DNA of 64,000 bases from Streptomyces sp. MMG1121. Lineage in GTDB: Bacteria > Actinomycetota > Actinomycetes > Streptomycetales > Streptomycetaceae. Within the stretch, counting starts at the first letter, position 1. Every line of letters begins with the position of its first letter. The notes beneath the pieces are model-generated. The model made no database searches, was not told where the DNA came from, and worked only from the letters and a program-made list of their open reading frames with translations. The position numbers and the translations under genes were made by a program. The stretch covers positions 1-64,000 of the forward strand of contig NZ_LGDV01000051.1 of NCBI RefSeq assembly GCF_001280015.1. Reading direction: 5' to 3'. This document shows positions 33,761-41,894 of this stretch, piece by piece.

Positions 33761-34747
33761 ATGGAGTACGTCAAGCTGGGCACGAGCGGCCTGGAGGTTT
33801 CCCGGCTCGCGCTGGGCTGTATGAGCTACGGCGTTCCCGACCGGGGACCGCACCCGTGGACCCTGCCCGAGGACGCCGCCCGCCCGCTCATTCGCCAGGC
33901 CCTGGACGCGGGCATCTCCTTCTTCGACACCGCCAACAGCTACTCCGCCGGCACCAGCGAGGAGATCGTCGGCAAGGCGCTCGGGGACATGGTGCGGCGC
34001 GAGGACGTCGTGATCGCCACGAAGGTGTTCTTCGCGGTGGACAACGGTGCGGCGCGCAGCGACCGGCCCAACGGGTCGGGCCTCTCCCGCAAGGCGATCA
34101 TGACCGAGATCGACCACAGCCTGCGCCGGCTCGGCACCGACTACGTGGACCTCTACCAGATCCACCGCTACGACCCCCGCACCCCGGTCGAGGAGACGAT
34201 GGAGGCGCTGCACGACGTCGTCAAGGCGGGCAAGGCCCGCTACATCGGGGCGAGTTCCATGTACGCCTGGCAGTTCGCCAAGCTGCAGCACACCGCCGAG
34301 CTGCACGGCTGGACGAAGTTCGTCAGCATGCAGAACCACTACAACCTCCTCTACCGCGAGGAGGAGCGCGAGATGCTGCCGCTCTGCGCCGACCAGGGCG
34401 TCGGCGTGATCCCGTGGAGCCCGCTCGCCCGCGGCCGGCTCACCCGCGACTGGGAGGCCGGCAGCGCCCGCAGCGAGACGGATGCCGTCGGCCGCACCCT
34501 CTACCGGCCGGACGACAAGCGCATCGTCGACGCCGTCGCGGCGATCGCCGAACGCCGTGGTGTCCCGCGCGCCCAAGTGGCCCTGGCCTGGGTCGCCTCA
34601 CGCCCGGGAGTCACCGCCCCCATCGTCGGTGTCACCAAGCCGCACCACCTCCAGGACGCGCTCGCCGCGCTCGACCTCCGGCTCAGCGAGGAAGAGGTCC
34701 AGGAACTGGAATCGCCGTACGCGTCGCGCGGTATCAGCGGCCACTGA
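33761..34747 (+). CDS. Aldo/keto reductase
   Basis: 328 residues. The catalytic tetrad is readable: Asp in FFDTANSYSAGTSEE, Tyr in the same stretch, Lys in VIATKVFF and His in DLYQIHRYDPRTP. The C-terminal NADPH site is around APIVGVTKPHHLQDAL. The type resembles YajO-like AKRs that reduce aldehydes and small ketones. It stands alone with 250 bases before the next gene; no regulator is adjacent. Confidence 0.9.
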   Translation: MEYVKLGTSGLEVSRLALGCMSYGVPDRGPHPWTLPEDAARPLIRQALDAGISFFDTANSYSAGTSEEIVGKALGDMVRREDVVIATKVFFAVDNGAARSDRPNGSGLSRKAIMTEIDHSLRRLGTDYVDLYQIHRYDPRTPVEETMEALHDVVKAGKARYIGASSMYAWQFAKLQHTAELHGWTKFVSMQNHYNLLYREEEREMLPLCADQGVGVIPWSPLARGRLTRDWEAGSARSETDAVGRTLYRPDDKRIVDAVAAIAERRGVPRAQVALAWVASRPGVTAPIVGVTKPHHLQDALAALDLRLSEEEVQELESPYASRGISGH

Positions 34748-34818
34748 GGCCGGCATCCCCGCCGTCACGGTGACGCCCGTCCGTCGAGCCTGGACAGGCG
34801 GGCGTCCGCCAATTTAGA

Positions 34819-34850
34819 ATCTCTGTATAGAGATGGAAGATTGGTCCAAT
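34819..34850. promoter_or_regulatory. Two adjacent palindromes before the threonine dehydratase-like gene
   Basis: ATCTCTGTATAGAGAT (34819-34834) has perfect 6-base arms around GTAT, the core style of GntR-family sites. ATTGGTCCAAT (34840-34850) is a second perfect palindrome 5 bases on. They lie about 150-180 bases upstream of the start at 34998. The regulator is not adjacent. Confidence 0.5.
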
Positions 34851-34997
34851 GTGAGGGTGGTCTGGTACGAGGGGGACGGCCGTCGCTGTCAGGAACGCCG
34901 CGGGGAGTACCTCGCGGCGCTGGGCCGGATCTGCTCGGTGCCTCCCGGGCGACCGTCTGCACGTACGCGCAATGACACACCGGGAGAGGATCTCGCC

Positions 34998-35966
34998 ATG
35001 GCCGCCGCTTCGCCCGTCACGTTCGACGACGTCCGTGCCGCCGCCGCACGCCTCGAAGGCGTAGCCCGCCGCACCCCCGTCCTCACCTCGCGCACGCTGA
35101 ACTCCCTCGTCGGCGCCGAGGTGTTCATCAAGTGCGAGAACTTCCAGCGGGTCGGCGCCTTCAAGATCCGCGGAGCCTACAACGCGGCCGCCCAGCTCTC
35201 CCCGGAACAACTCGCCAAGGGCATCGCCGCCTACTCCTCCGGCAACCACGCCCAGGCCACCGCCCTCGCCGCACGTGAACTCGGCACCAGCGCCGTCATC
35301 CTGATGCCCGAGGACGCCCCGCGATCCAAGCGCGAGGCCACCGCCGGGTACGGGGCCGAGATCGTCACCTACGACCGCTACACCGAGGACCGCACCGCGC
35401 TCGGCCACGCCCTGGCCGAGGACCGCGGTCTGGCCCTCATCCCGCCCTACGACCATCCCCACGTCATCGCGGGCCAGGGCACCGCGGCCCTCGAACTCCT
35501 CGAGGAGACGGGCCCGTTGGACGCCCTCGTCGTGCCCGTCGGAGGCGGCGGGCTCATCGCCGGCAGCGCCACCGCCGCCAAGGCACTGCACCCCGGTATC
35601 CGTGTCGTCGGCGTCGAGCCCGAGGCGGGGGACGACACCAAGCGCTCCCTGGAGAGCGGCGCCCGCGTCACCCTGCCCGTGCCCCGCACCATCGCCGACG
35701 GCCAGGCCCTGCCCACGCCCGGCGAGCTCACCTTCGCCGTCAACCGGCGTCTGGTCGACGGCATCTCCCTGGTCAGCGACGCGGAGATCATCACCGCCAT
35801 GCGGTTCGCCTTCGAACGCCTGAAGATCGTGCTCGAACCCAGCGGTGCCACCGGCCTGGCCGCGCTTCTGGCGGGCCGGATCGACACCGCTTCGCCCCGC
35901 ATCGGCGTCATCGCCTCCGGTGGCAACATCGACACCCGGCGGTTCGCCGAACTCCTCGGCGCCTGA
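34998..35966 (+). CDS. PLP-dependent threonine/serine dehydratase or racemase-type enzyme
   Basis: 322 residues from ATG 34998 after GGGAGAGGA. The PLP lysine is in RVGAFKIRGAYNA, the substrate loop is SSGNHAQA, the glycine-rich phosphate loop is VPVGGGGLIAG, and the C-terminal serine is in ASGGNIDT. The short form without a regulatory ACT domain matches catabolic threonine/serine dehydratases and serine racemases; which reaction it performs cannot be told by eye. It has a long leader carrying two palindromes, suggesting specific induction. Confidence 0.87.
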   Translation: MAAASPVTFDDVRAAAARLEGVARRTPVLTSRTLNSLVGAEVFIKCENFQRVGAFKIRGAYNAAAQLSPEQLAKGIAAYSSGNHAQATALAARELGTSAVILMPEDAPRSKREATAGYGAEIVTYDRYTEDRTALGHALAEDRGLALIPPYDHPHVIAGQGTAALELLEETGPLDALVVPVGGGGLIAGSATAAKALHPGIRVVGVEPEAGDDTKRSLESGARVTLPVPRTIADGQALPTPGELTFAVNRRLVDGISLVSDAEIITAMRFAFERLKIVLEPSGATGLAALLAGRIDTASPRIGVIASGGNIDTRRFAELLGA

Positions 35967-36343
35967 CGGCCGCAACGGTCCCACGCGCGACCGCCGTACC
36001 GCCGCGCGCGGCCGGTCGGCCCCGGCCGCGTTCCTGCCACGGGTCTACTTCCTCCGCGCCGACCCCCGCGTCCCGCGCTCCGGTGCTGACCCGGTCACCC
36101 TGTCCCGGTCCCTGCTCACCGGTGCCGGCCTGACCGGCCGGTCGGTGCGGCACGTCGTCGGCGGACGACTTCGACCACCACGGTCTGCCCCGGCGCGGCG
36201 AGGCGGACCGGATCGTGGCCGCGCTGCCCGGCGGCAGCGAGGAAGAGGCCGACTTCGCCGAAGCCGGCCGGATCGCGGGGGCCGGGGTCAGGGTGCTGCC
36301 CTGACGCCGCCCGCCCGCCTCCACACATGGCGGTGTCCTGTGC
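35967..36343. other. Intergenic stretch with a short coding relic
   Basis: No intact gene. From about 36180 to 36304 the plus strand reads GEADRIVAALPGGSEEEADF and then AEAGRIAGAGVRVLP before a stop. This has protein-like composition and may be the 3' remnant of a lost gene; I do not recognise the family. Confidence 0.4.
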
Positions 36344-37129
36344 TCAGAAGTGGGTGCCGCCGTCGATGCGGATCTCGGTCCCGGTGATGAACCTGCCGTC
36401 CGCCGAGGCGAGCATGGCGACGACCGAGGCCACCGTCTCGGGGCCGGCGAACCCCTGCCCCAGCGCCGGGGAGAGCTTGGCGAACAGGGTCATGTCGGCG
36501 TCCGCCGGCAGCCCGGGTCCGGCGCTCTGACCGCTGGCACCGCTGCCGTCGGTCATGCCGGACGAGATGGAGCCGGGCTGGACGGCCGTGAAGCGGATGC
36601 CCTGCCTCGCGTACTCGGCGGCGAGCGCGTGGGTCATCGCCTGGATGCCGCCCTTGCTCGCCGCGTACGCCGCCATGTAAGGGTGCGCGAACATGGCCGA
36701 GGTGGAGCTGAAGTTGACGACCGCCGCGTCCTGGCCCGCCAGCAGCGCCGGTACGGCCTCGCGGATGACGAGGAAGGTGCCGACGAGGTTGACCTGGACG
36801 ATGCGGGTGAAGTCCTGAAGGCTCGTCTCGTGGGTGTGCGAGGAGCGCAGGATCCCGGCCGCGTTCACCAGCACGTCCAGACCGCCGAGCGCGGCGGTCG
36901 CGGCGGCGACGCCCTCGCGTACGGAGGTCTCGTCGGCGATGTCCACGACGAGCGTGGTGAGACGGTCCGCGTGCGCCCCCGCCTTCTGCGCGGTGTCCTT
37001 CAGGCCCCGCTCGCTCACGTCCGCGGCCACGACGGTGCCGCCCTCGGCGAGGATGCGCAGCACGGTGGCCTGGCCGATGCCCGAGCCGCCCCCGGTGATC
37101 AGTGCGCGGCGGCCTTCGTAGCGGTTCAT
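36344..37129 (-). CDS. Short-chain dehydrogenase/reductase
   Basis: 261 residues. TGGGSGIGQATV binds the cofactor, LVNAAGIL is the NNAG-type motif, the serine is in VVNFSSTSA, and Tyr-Lys are in AAYAASKGGIQ. The end TGTEIRIDGGTHF is standard for classical SDRs. It is divergent from a TetR regulator (37290-37946), so ligand-induced expression is likely. On its strand a TTGACG with ACTTAG 17 bases on (about 37220-37250) could serve as the promoter. Confidence 0.9.
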   Translation of the reverse strand: MNRYEGRRALITGGGSGIGQATVLRILAEGGTVVAADVSERGLKDTAQKAGAHADRLTTLVVDIADETSVREGVAAATAALGGLDVLVNAAGILRSSHTHETSLQDFTRIVQVNLVGTFLVIREAVPALLAGQDAAVVNFSSTSAMFAHPYMAAYAASKGGIQAMTHALAAEYARQGIRFTAVQPGSISSGMTDGSGASGQSAGPGLPADADMTLFAKLSPALGQGFAGPETVASVVAMLASADGRFITGTEIRIDGGTHF

Positions 37130-37289
37130 GTCTTCTCCTGACCGCCCCGCCGAGGTGCGGCGGGGCCTTCGCGACGCCGGATCCCTTGCCCGCCGGCGTC
37201 CCCATGCGCTTCACGTTACGCCTAAGTGACACGTTTTGCCATTGCGTCAATGCGTGCCATCCGGCGGTGCCGGGCCGTACCCTTCTGGA

Positions 37290-37946
37290 GTGAGCACCAA
37301 GCCGTCCGGGGCGCGCAGCACGCCGCCCACCTCCCTGACCGAGCGCCGCAAGGCCGCCACCCAGCTCGAGATCGCGCACGCGGCGGCCGAGCTCTTCGCC
37401 GCACAGGGCCCGCACGCGACGACGGCCGAGGAGATCGCCCGGCACGCGGGCGTCGCGCTGCGGACCTTCTACCGCTACTTCCGCTCCAAGCAGGACGCGG
37501 TGAGCCCGCTGCTCGCCGACGGGGCCGATCGCTGGCGGGCGCTGCTGGCGGCGGCAGAGCCGGGCACCGGGCTGTCCCGGGCGCTGGAGTCGGCGGTGGA
37601 ACAGTCGCTCGCGGCACCGGACGAGGAGGCGGAACGGGCGCTGCTGCGGACCCGGGGCCTGCTGCGGGCGGCCACCGACGATCCCGCGCTGCGCGCGGTG
37701 TGGTACCGCGTCAACCAGGAGTCCGAGGAACGGCTCGTGCCGGTGGTCGCCCGCCTCGCGGGCGGGCGTCTGCAGGCGGTGCAGGTGCGACTGGTCGCGG
37801 CGGCGGCCACGGACGCCATCCGCATCGCGCTGGAGACCTGGGCCGGTACGGACGCCGGCGTCACGGGCGAGGGTTCCCCGGCCGCCCTCGCGCTCGACTG
37901 CCTGCGTCAACTGGTCGGCGGAATGAGCGCGTTGACCGAGGAGTAG
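37290..37946 (+). CDS. TetR-family transcriptional regulator
   Basis: 218 residues from GTG 37290; an upstream in-frame start at 37236 cannot be excluded, because the GGAG overlaps the GTG too closely. The HTH is LFAAQGPHATTAEEIARHAG followed by VALRTFYRYFRSKQDAV. The ligand domain is helical and of typical length. It presumably represses the divergent SDR gene. No second target is evident. Confidence 0.88.
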   Translation: MSTKPSGARSTPPTSLTERRKAATQLEIAHAAAELFAAQGPHATTAEEIARHAGVALRTFYRYFRSKQDAVSPLLADGADRWRALLAAAEPGTGLSRALESAVEQSLAAPDEEAERALLRTRGLLRAATDDPALRAVWYRVNQESEERLVPVVARLAGGRLQAVQVRLVAAAATDAIRIALETWAGTDAGVTGEGSPAALALDCLRQLVGGMSALTEE

Positions 37947-38108
37947 TACCGCTCCGGTCGCCCGGACCGACGTGCGGCCACCGCGCGAGCGTGGTGCCCT
38001 GCGGCCGTACCGCTCCGTGCCCGGCCCGTTGTCAGTGGTGGCCCCTACGGTGTGATCAGTGAGGACCTGCCGGAACGGCCGCGGGTCCGTCCTGGGGAGG
38101 GGTCTGCC

Positions 38109-39560
38109 ATGGCCACGGCGTCCGCGGTGTCGACGACGTATCTGGAGCTGTCGCAGGAGGGCGGCGGCGCCCACAAGTTCTACGAGGTGACCGTCGACGG
38201 CCTGGTGGTGACGGTGCGGTACGGCAGGATCGGCGCGGACGGGCAGATCCAGACGACGACGTTCCCGACCGCCGAGAAGGCGAAGGCGGCCGCCGCGAAG
38301 AAGGTGGGGGAGAAGGTCCGCAAGGGATACGCCCCGGCCGTCCAGGGGCAGCGCGCCCCGCGCGCGGTGACCCGCCGTCAGGTCAGCTCGGCCCCGTCGA
38401 CCGCGCGGGCGGTGGCGCCCGTCCTGTGGCGCTTCCGCACCGGCTCCGCGGCGTTCGGCATCCACGTCGACGACGACCGCTGCTGGGTGGGCAATCAGGC
38501 GGGTGACGTCTACACCCTGGACCAGGAGGGCGCGGTCCTGGCCCGGTTCAGCCTGCCGGACGGTGTGAAGTGCCTGGTCGCCGACGACTTCTGGATCTAC
38601 GCGGGCTGTGACGACGGCAAGGTCTACGACCTGTCCTCCAAGCTGCCGTTCGCCGCGTACGACATCGCCGCCGACGTGGACATCTTCTGGCTGGACATCC
38701 ACGAGGGCGTCCTGAACGTCTCGGACCGCGGGGGCCGGCTCACCGTCATCGACCACGAGGACGAGCACCAGTGGGCGCGGCGCAGCCAGGGCGAGCACGC
38801 CTGGATGGTCCGTGCCGACGACCGTGCCGTCTACCACGGCCACCACCGGGGCGTGACGGCCTACGCCCCGGACGGCGGCGGAGAGCTGTGGCACACACCC
38901 ACCAAGGGCAGCGTGCTGTTCGGCTGGCAGGAGGACGACGCCGTCTACGCGGGCACCGGGCACCGCGTCGTCCAGCGGCTGTCGAAGGCGACGGGCACGG
39001 TCGAGGCGACGTACGCGTGTGACAGCGCGGTCTACTCGTGCGCCACGTCCCCGGGCGGCCGGTTCGTCTTCGCCGGGGACTCCGCTTCGTCCGTCTACTG
39101 CTTCGACCAGCACGGCACACGCCTGTGGAAGCTCGGCACGGGTGGCGGCTCCGCGCTGTCGATGCAGTACCGCGACGAGCGGCTCTACCTGGTGACCACC
39201 GACGGCTCGCTGGTGTGCGTCGACGCGAGCGAGACGGCCATCTCCGCGGCCCAGCAGGGCACCGTGCCGGTGGCGCGGGACGTCAAACTCGCCGCCGCCC
39301 TGCCGACCTACGTACCCGCCACCGCCGTCACCGCCGTGACCACCGTCGCCCAGGCTCCCGCCGGGGCGGTCGTGGTCGAATGCGTCCAGGAGAGCGGCCG
39401 GGTGCGGGTGCACGTGCTGTCCGAGGGCTACGACAGTTCCTGGAACGTCCAGTTCCCGCGCGCGATACGGGAACCGGGCGTCCGCTACGTCGTGGACGCC
39501 CTGCACCCGGCCGCCGGCGGCTTCTACCGCGTCCGCGGTGACATCCGTCGCCTGCTGTGA
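38109..39560 (+). CDS. WGR-domain protein with a beta-propeller
   Basis: 483 residues from ATG 38109 after GGGGAGGGG. An N-terminal WGR domain (about 10-80) shows KFYEVTVDGLVVTVRYGRIG and a lysine-rich helix (EKAKAAAAKKVGEKVRKGYA). In eukaryotic PARPs this fold contacts DNA ends. Residues about 115-420 form a PQQ/WD-like propeller with repeats such as FGIHVDDDRCWVGNQAGDVY and FVFAGDSASSVYCFDQHG. No enzyme motif is seen. It stands alone between a TetR gene and the glycerolipid cluster. DNA- or nucleotide-linked scaffolding is inference. Confidence 0.8.
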   Translation: MATASAVSTTYLELSQEGGGAHKFYEVTVDGLVVTVRYGRIGADGQIQTTTFPTAEKAKAAAAKKVGEKVRKGYAPAVQGQRAPRAVTRRQVSSAPSTARAVAPVLWRFRTGSAAFGIHVDDDRCWVGNQAGDVYTLDQEGAVLARFSLPDGVKCLVADDFWIYAGCDDGKVYDLSSKLPFAAYDIAADVDIFWLDIHEGVLNVSDRGGRLTVIDHEDEHQWARRSQGEHAWMVRADDRAVYHGHHRGVTAYAPDGGGELWHTPTKGSVLFGWQEDDAVYAGTGHRVVQRLSKATGTVEATYACDSAVYSCATSPGGRFVFAGDSASSVYCFDQHGTRLWKLGTGGGSALSMQYRDERLYLVTTDGSLVCVDASETAISAAQQGTVPVARDVKLAAALPTYVPATAVTAVTTVAQAPAGAVVVECVQESGRVRVHVLSEGYDSSWNVQFPRAIREPGVRYVVDALHPAAGGFYRVRGDIRRLL

Positions 39561-39606
39561 CGCACCGCGTATCCGGCCTCGTCCGACGGCCGGTCCGACG
39601 GCCGCT

Positions 39607-41190
39607 TCAGGGCCGTACGGCCGCCGCCCGCTCCAGCACCTCCCGTGCCACGCCGAGCGCCTCGGCGCGGTCCTCGGGGACCAGACCGATGCGGGTGCGC
39701 CGGTCCAGCAGGTCGGACTCGTCCAGGGCACCCTCGTGCCGGACCGCCCACAGCAGTTCGGCCCGGGTGACCGGGTGGCCCGGCAGTACCGGCTCGGCCA
39801 GCGCCAGGTCCCCGGCCGCGAGGGCGTGCACGGCCGCGGCCTCGGTGCCGTAGCGCCGGACCAGGCGGGGCGGCGCGGGCAGGGAGCGCAGCCGGGCCGG
39901 TGCGGCGGCGCCGACCAGCGGCAGCGCGGCGGTGGGGGAGGGGGCGGCGGAAATGCCCCGGGCGGCGGTCGCGGCGTCCACGGCGTCCTGTGCCATCCGC
40001 CGGTAGGTGGTGAGCTTGCCTCCGACGATCGTCGTGACGCCGTCGGGGGACGTCAGCACCGCGTGCCGGCGGGAGATGTCGGAGGTGCGGGCCGATGCGC
40101 TGTCCCGGCCGTCGTGGCCGGACGTGTCCAGCAGGGGGCGCAGTCCGGCGAAGGCGCCGACGACCTCGCCCCGGGCCACCGGCGTGTCCAGGACCGAGCC
40201 GAGGACGTCCAGCAGGAAGCCGATGTCGGTCTCGGGCACCTCGGGGACGTCCGGGATGTCGCCCTCGACCGGCTCGTCGGTGAGGCCGACGTACACCCGT
40301 CCGTCGCCCTGGGGCAGGACCAGGACGAAGCGGTTGGTCTCGCCGGGGATCGGGATGTGCAGGCCGGCCGGCAGGGCGCCGAGCCGCTCCGAGCGCAGGA
40401 CCAGATGGGTGCCGCGGGACGGCCGGATCCGGATGCCCTCGACGAGGTCGCCCGCCCACACCCCGCTCGCGTTGATGACGGCGCGGGCCCTGATCTCGCC
40501 CTCCTCGCCGGTGAGTTCGTCGCGGATCCGGGCGCCCGTCCCGGTCAGCTCCAGCGCCCGGACCCGGGTCAGCACCCGAGCGCCGTGCGCGGCGGCCGTC
40601 CGGGCCAGGGCGGTGACCAGCCGGGCGTCGTCGGTCACCCTGCCGTCCCAGGACAGCAGCCCGCCGCGCAGCCCCGCGGTGCGCACCGAAGGCGCCAGAT
40701 GCCGTGCCTCCGTCGCCGACAGGCGGCGCGGGACGGGCAGGATCTGCCGCGGGGTCCGGGCGGCCAGCCGCAGCATGTCCCCGGCGCGGAACCCGGCCCA
40801 CGCCAGCGAGGCCTGGGACCTGGACACCAACGGGGTCAGCGGCAACACGAACGGCTGGGCGGCCACCAGGTGCGGGGCCGTGCGCGTCATCAGCACTCCG
40901 CGCTCGACCGCGCTCTCGTGCGCGACGTCGAACTGCGCGGAGGCCAGATAGCGCAGTCCGCCGTGGATGAGCTTCGAGCTCCAGCGGGAGGTGCCGAAGG
41001 CCAGGTCGTGGGCGTCCACCGCGACCACGTCCAGCCCGCGGGCCGCCGCGTCCAGCGCGACTCCGGCACCTGTGGCGCCGAGCCCGACGACCAGGACGTC
41101 GGCCACCCTGCCGTCCGCGGCCTCGGTCAGCTCCCGGGCCCGTCGCCGGGCATGGAGGGACGGGTCTGCGTCGGTCCTGGTGTCGCTCAT
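39607..41190 (-). CDS. glpD: FAD-dependent glycerol-3-phosphate dehydrogenase
   Basis: 527 residues. The N-terminal Rossmann FAD site is VLVVGLGATGAGVALDAAAR, followed by the GlpD signature SRWSSKLIHGGLRYLA. TTIVGGKLTTYRRMA closes the FAD domain, and a C-terminal helical cap follows. It oxidises sn-glycerol-3-phosphate to DHAP, passing electrons to quinone. Its ATG overlaps the stop of the TetR gene (ATGA). Divergent neighbours are an alkyl-DHAP-synthase-like enzyme and a lipid kinase, so it may feed lipid rather than glycerol metabolism. Confidence 0.9.
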   Translation of the reverse strand: MSDTRTDADPSLHARRRARELTEAADGRVADVLVVGLGATGAGVALDAAARGLDVVAVDAHDLAFGTSRWSSKLIHGGLRYLASAQFDVAHESAVERGVLMTRTAPHLVAAQPFVLPLTPLVSRSQASLAWAGFRAGDMLRLAARTPRQILPVPRRLSATEARHLAPSVRTAGLRGGLLSWDGRVTDDARLVTALARTAAAHGARVLTRVRALELTGTGARIRDELTGEEGEIRARAVINASGVWAGDLVEGIRIRPSRGTHLVLRSERLGALPAGLHIPIPGETNRFVLVLPQGDGRVYVGLTDEPVEGDIPDVPEVPETDIGFLLDVLGSVLDTPVARGEVVGAFAGLRPLLDTSGHDGRDSASARTSDISRRHAVLTSPDGVTTIVGGKLTTYRRMAQDAVDAATAARGISAAPSPTAALPLVGAAAPARLRSLPAPPRLVRRYGTEAAAVHALAAGDLALAEPVLPGHPVTRAELLWAVRHEGALDESDLLDRRTRIGLVPEDRAEALGVAREVLERAAAVRP

Positions 41191-41786
41191 GGCGTGAGGG
41201 TCCTCTCCAGGAGGGTGCGCAACTCGCCGAGGAAGGCGGCGGAGTCCAGCTCCGGATCGTCCTCGTCGGTCATCGTGCGCAGGGACAGGGTGAAGGACTG
41301 CACGGTCAACAGCAGTGCGCGGGACTGTCGTTCGACATGCCCGGCGTGCACCGAGCCGTCGGTGTGGCCCTCGCGCAACGCGTCGGCCAGCAGCGCGAGC
41401 AGCGCCTCCTGGCTCGCTCCGCGCCGGTCGAGCACATACGGCAGCAGCAGTTCCGGATCGACGTCGACGATCTTGCGGAAGAGGGGGTGCGCCCGGAACG
41501 CCTCGACGCCCGCCACCAGTCCGTCCACGATCCGGCTGCGTGTGTCGGTGCCGGCGGCCGCCTCGGGGATCGCCCGGGTGGCCACGTCGATCCACTCACG
41601 GGTCATCAGGTCGCCCACCAGGGTCCGCAGATCCGGCCAGCGCCGGTACAGCGTCATCCGGGAGACGCCGGCGCGGCGGGCCACGTCGGCGAGGGTGGTG
41701 CGGCGGACTCCGACGGCCAGCACACAGTCGCGTACCGCGTCGAGCACATGATCGTTGTCCGAACCGTTGTGACGAATAGGCGTCAT
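41187..41786 (-). CDS. TetR-family transcriptional regulator
   Basis: 199 residues. The HTH is RTTLADVARRAGVSRMTLYR, followed by RWPDLRTLVGDLMTREW. It is translationally coupled to the GlpD-like gene (overlap of 4 bases) and divergent from the ADPS-like gene 108 bases away. In that space TGTCACAGTGTAAC (about 41791-41804) has two TGTnAC halves in tandem and may be its site. It probably controls both sides of the cluster. Confidence 0.88.
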   Translation of the reverse strand: MTPIRHNGSDNDHVLDAVRDCVLAVGVRRTTLADVARRAGVSRMTLYRRWPDLRTLVGDLMTREWIDVATRAIPEAAAGTDTRSRIVDGLVAGVEAFRAHPLFRKIVDVDPELLLPYVLDRRGASQEALLALLADALREGHTDGSVHAGHVERQSRALLLTVQSFTLSLRTMTDEDDPELDSAAFLGELRTLLERTLTP

Positions 41787-41894
41787 GTGTCACAGTGTAA
41801 CGCCCCGGGGGTCCGGCAGGAGAAGACCTCCCGGGCAACGGCCGCCGGGCCGTCGCGTGAACCGAGCACACCGACCTGTGAGGACGACCGTTCA

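Noticed and set aside
36288..39731. 1147-codon minus-strand open frame across SDR, TetR and WGR genes
   Set aside because: It crosses several well-supported genes on both strands and its composition is low-complexity; only a GC artefact.
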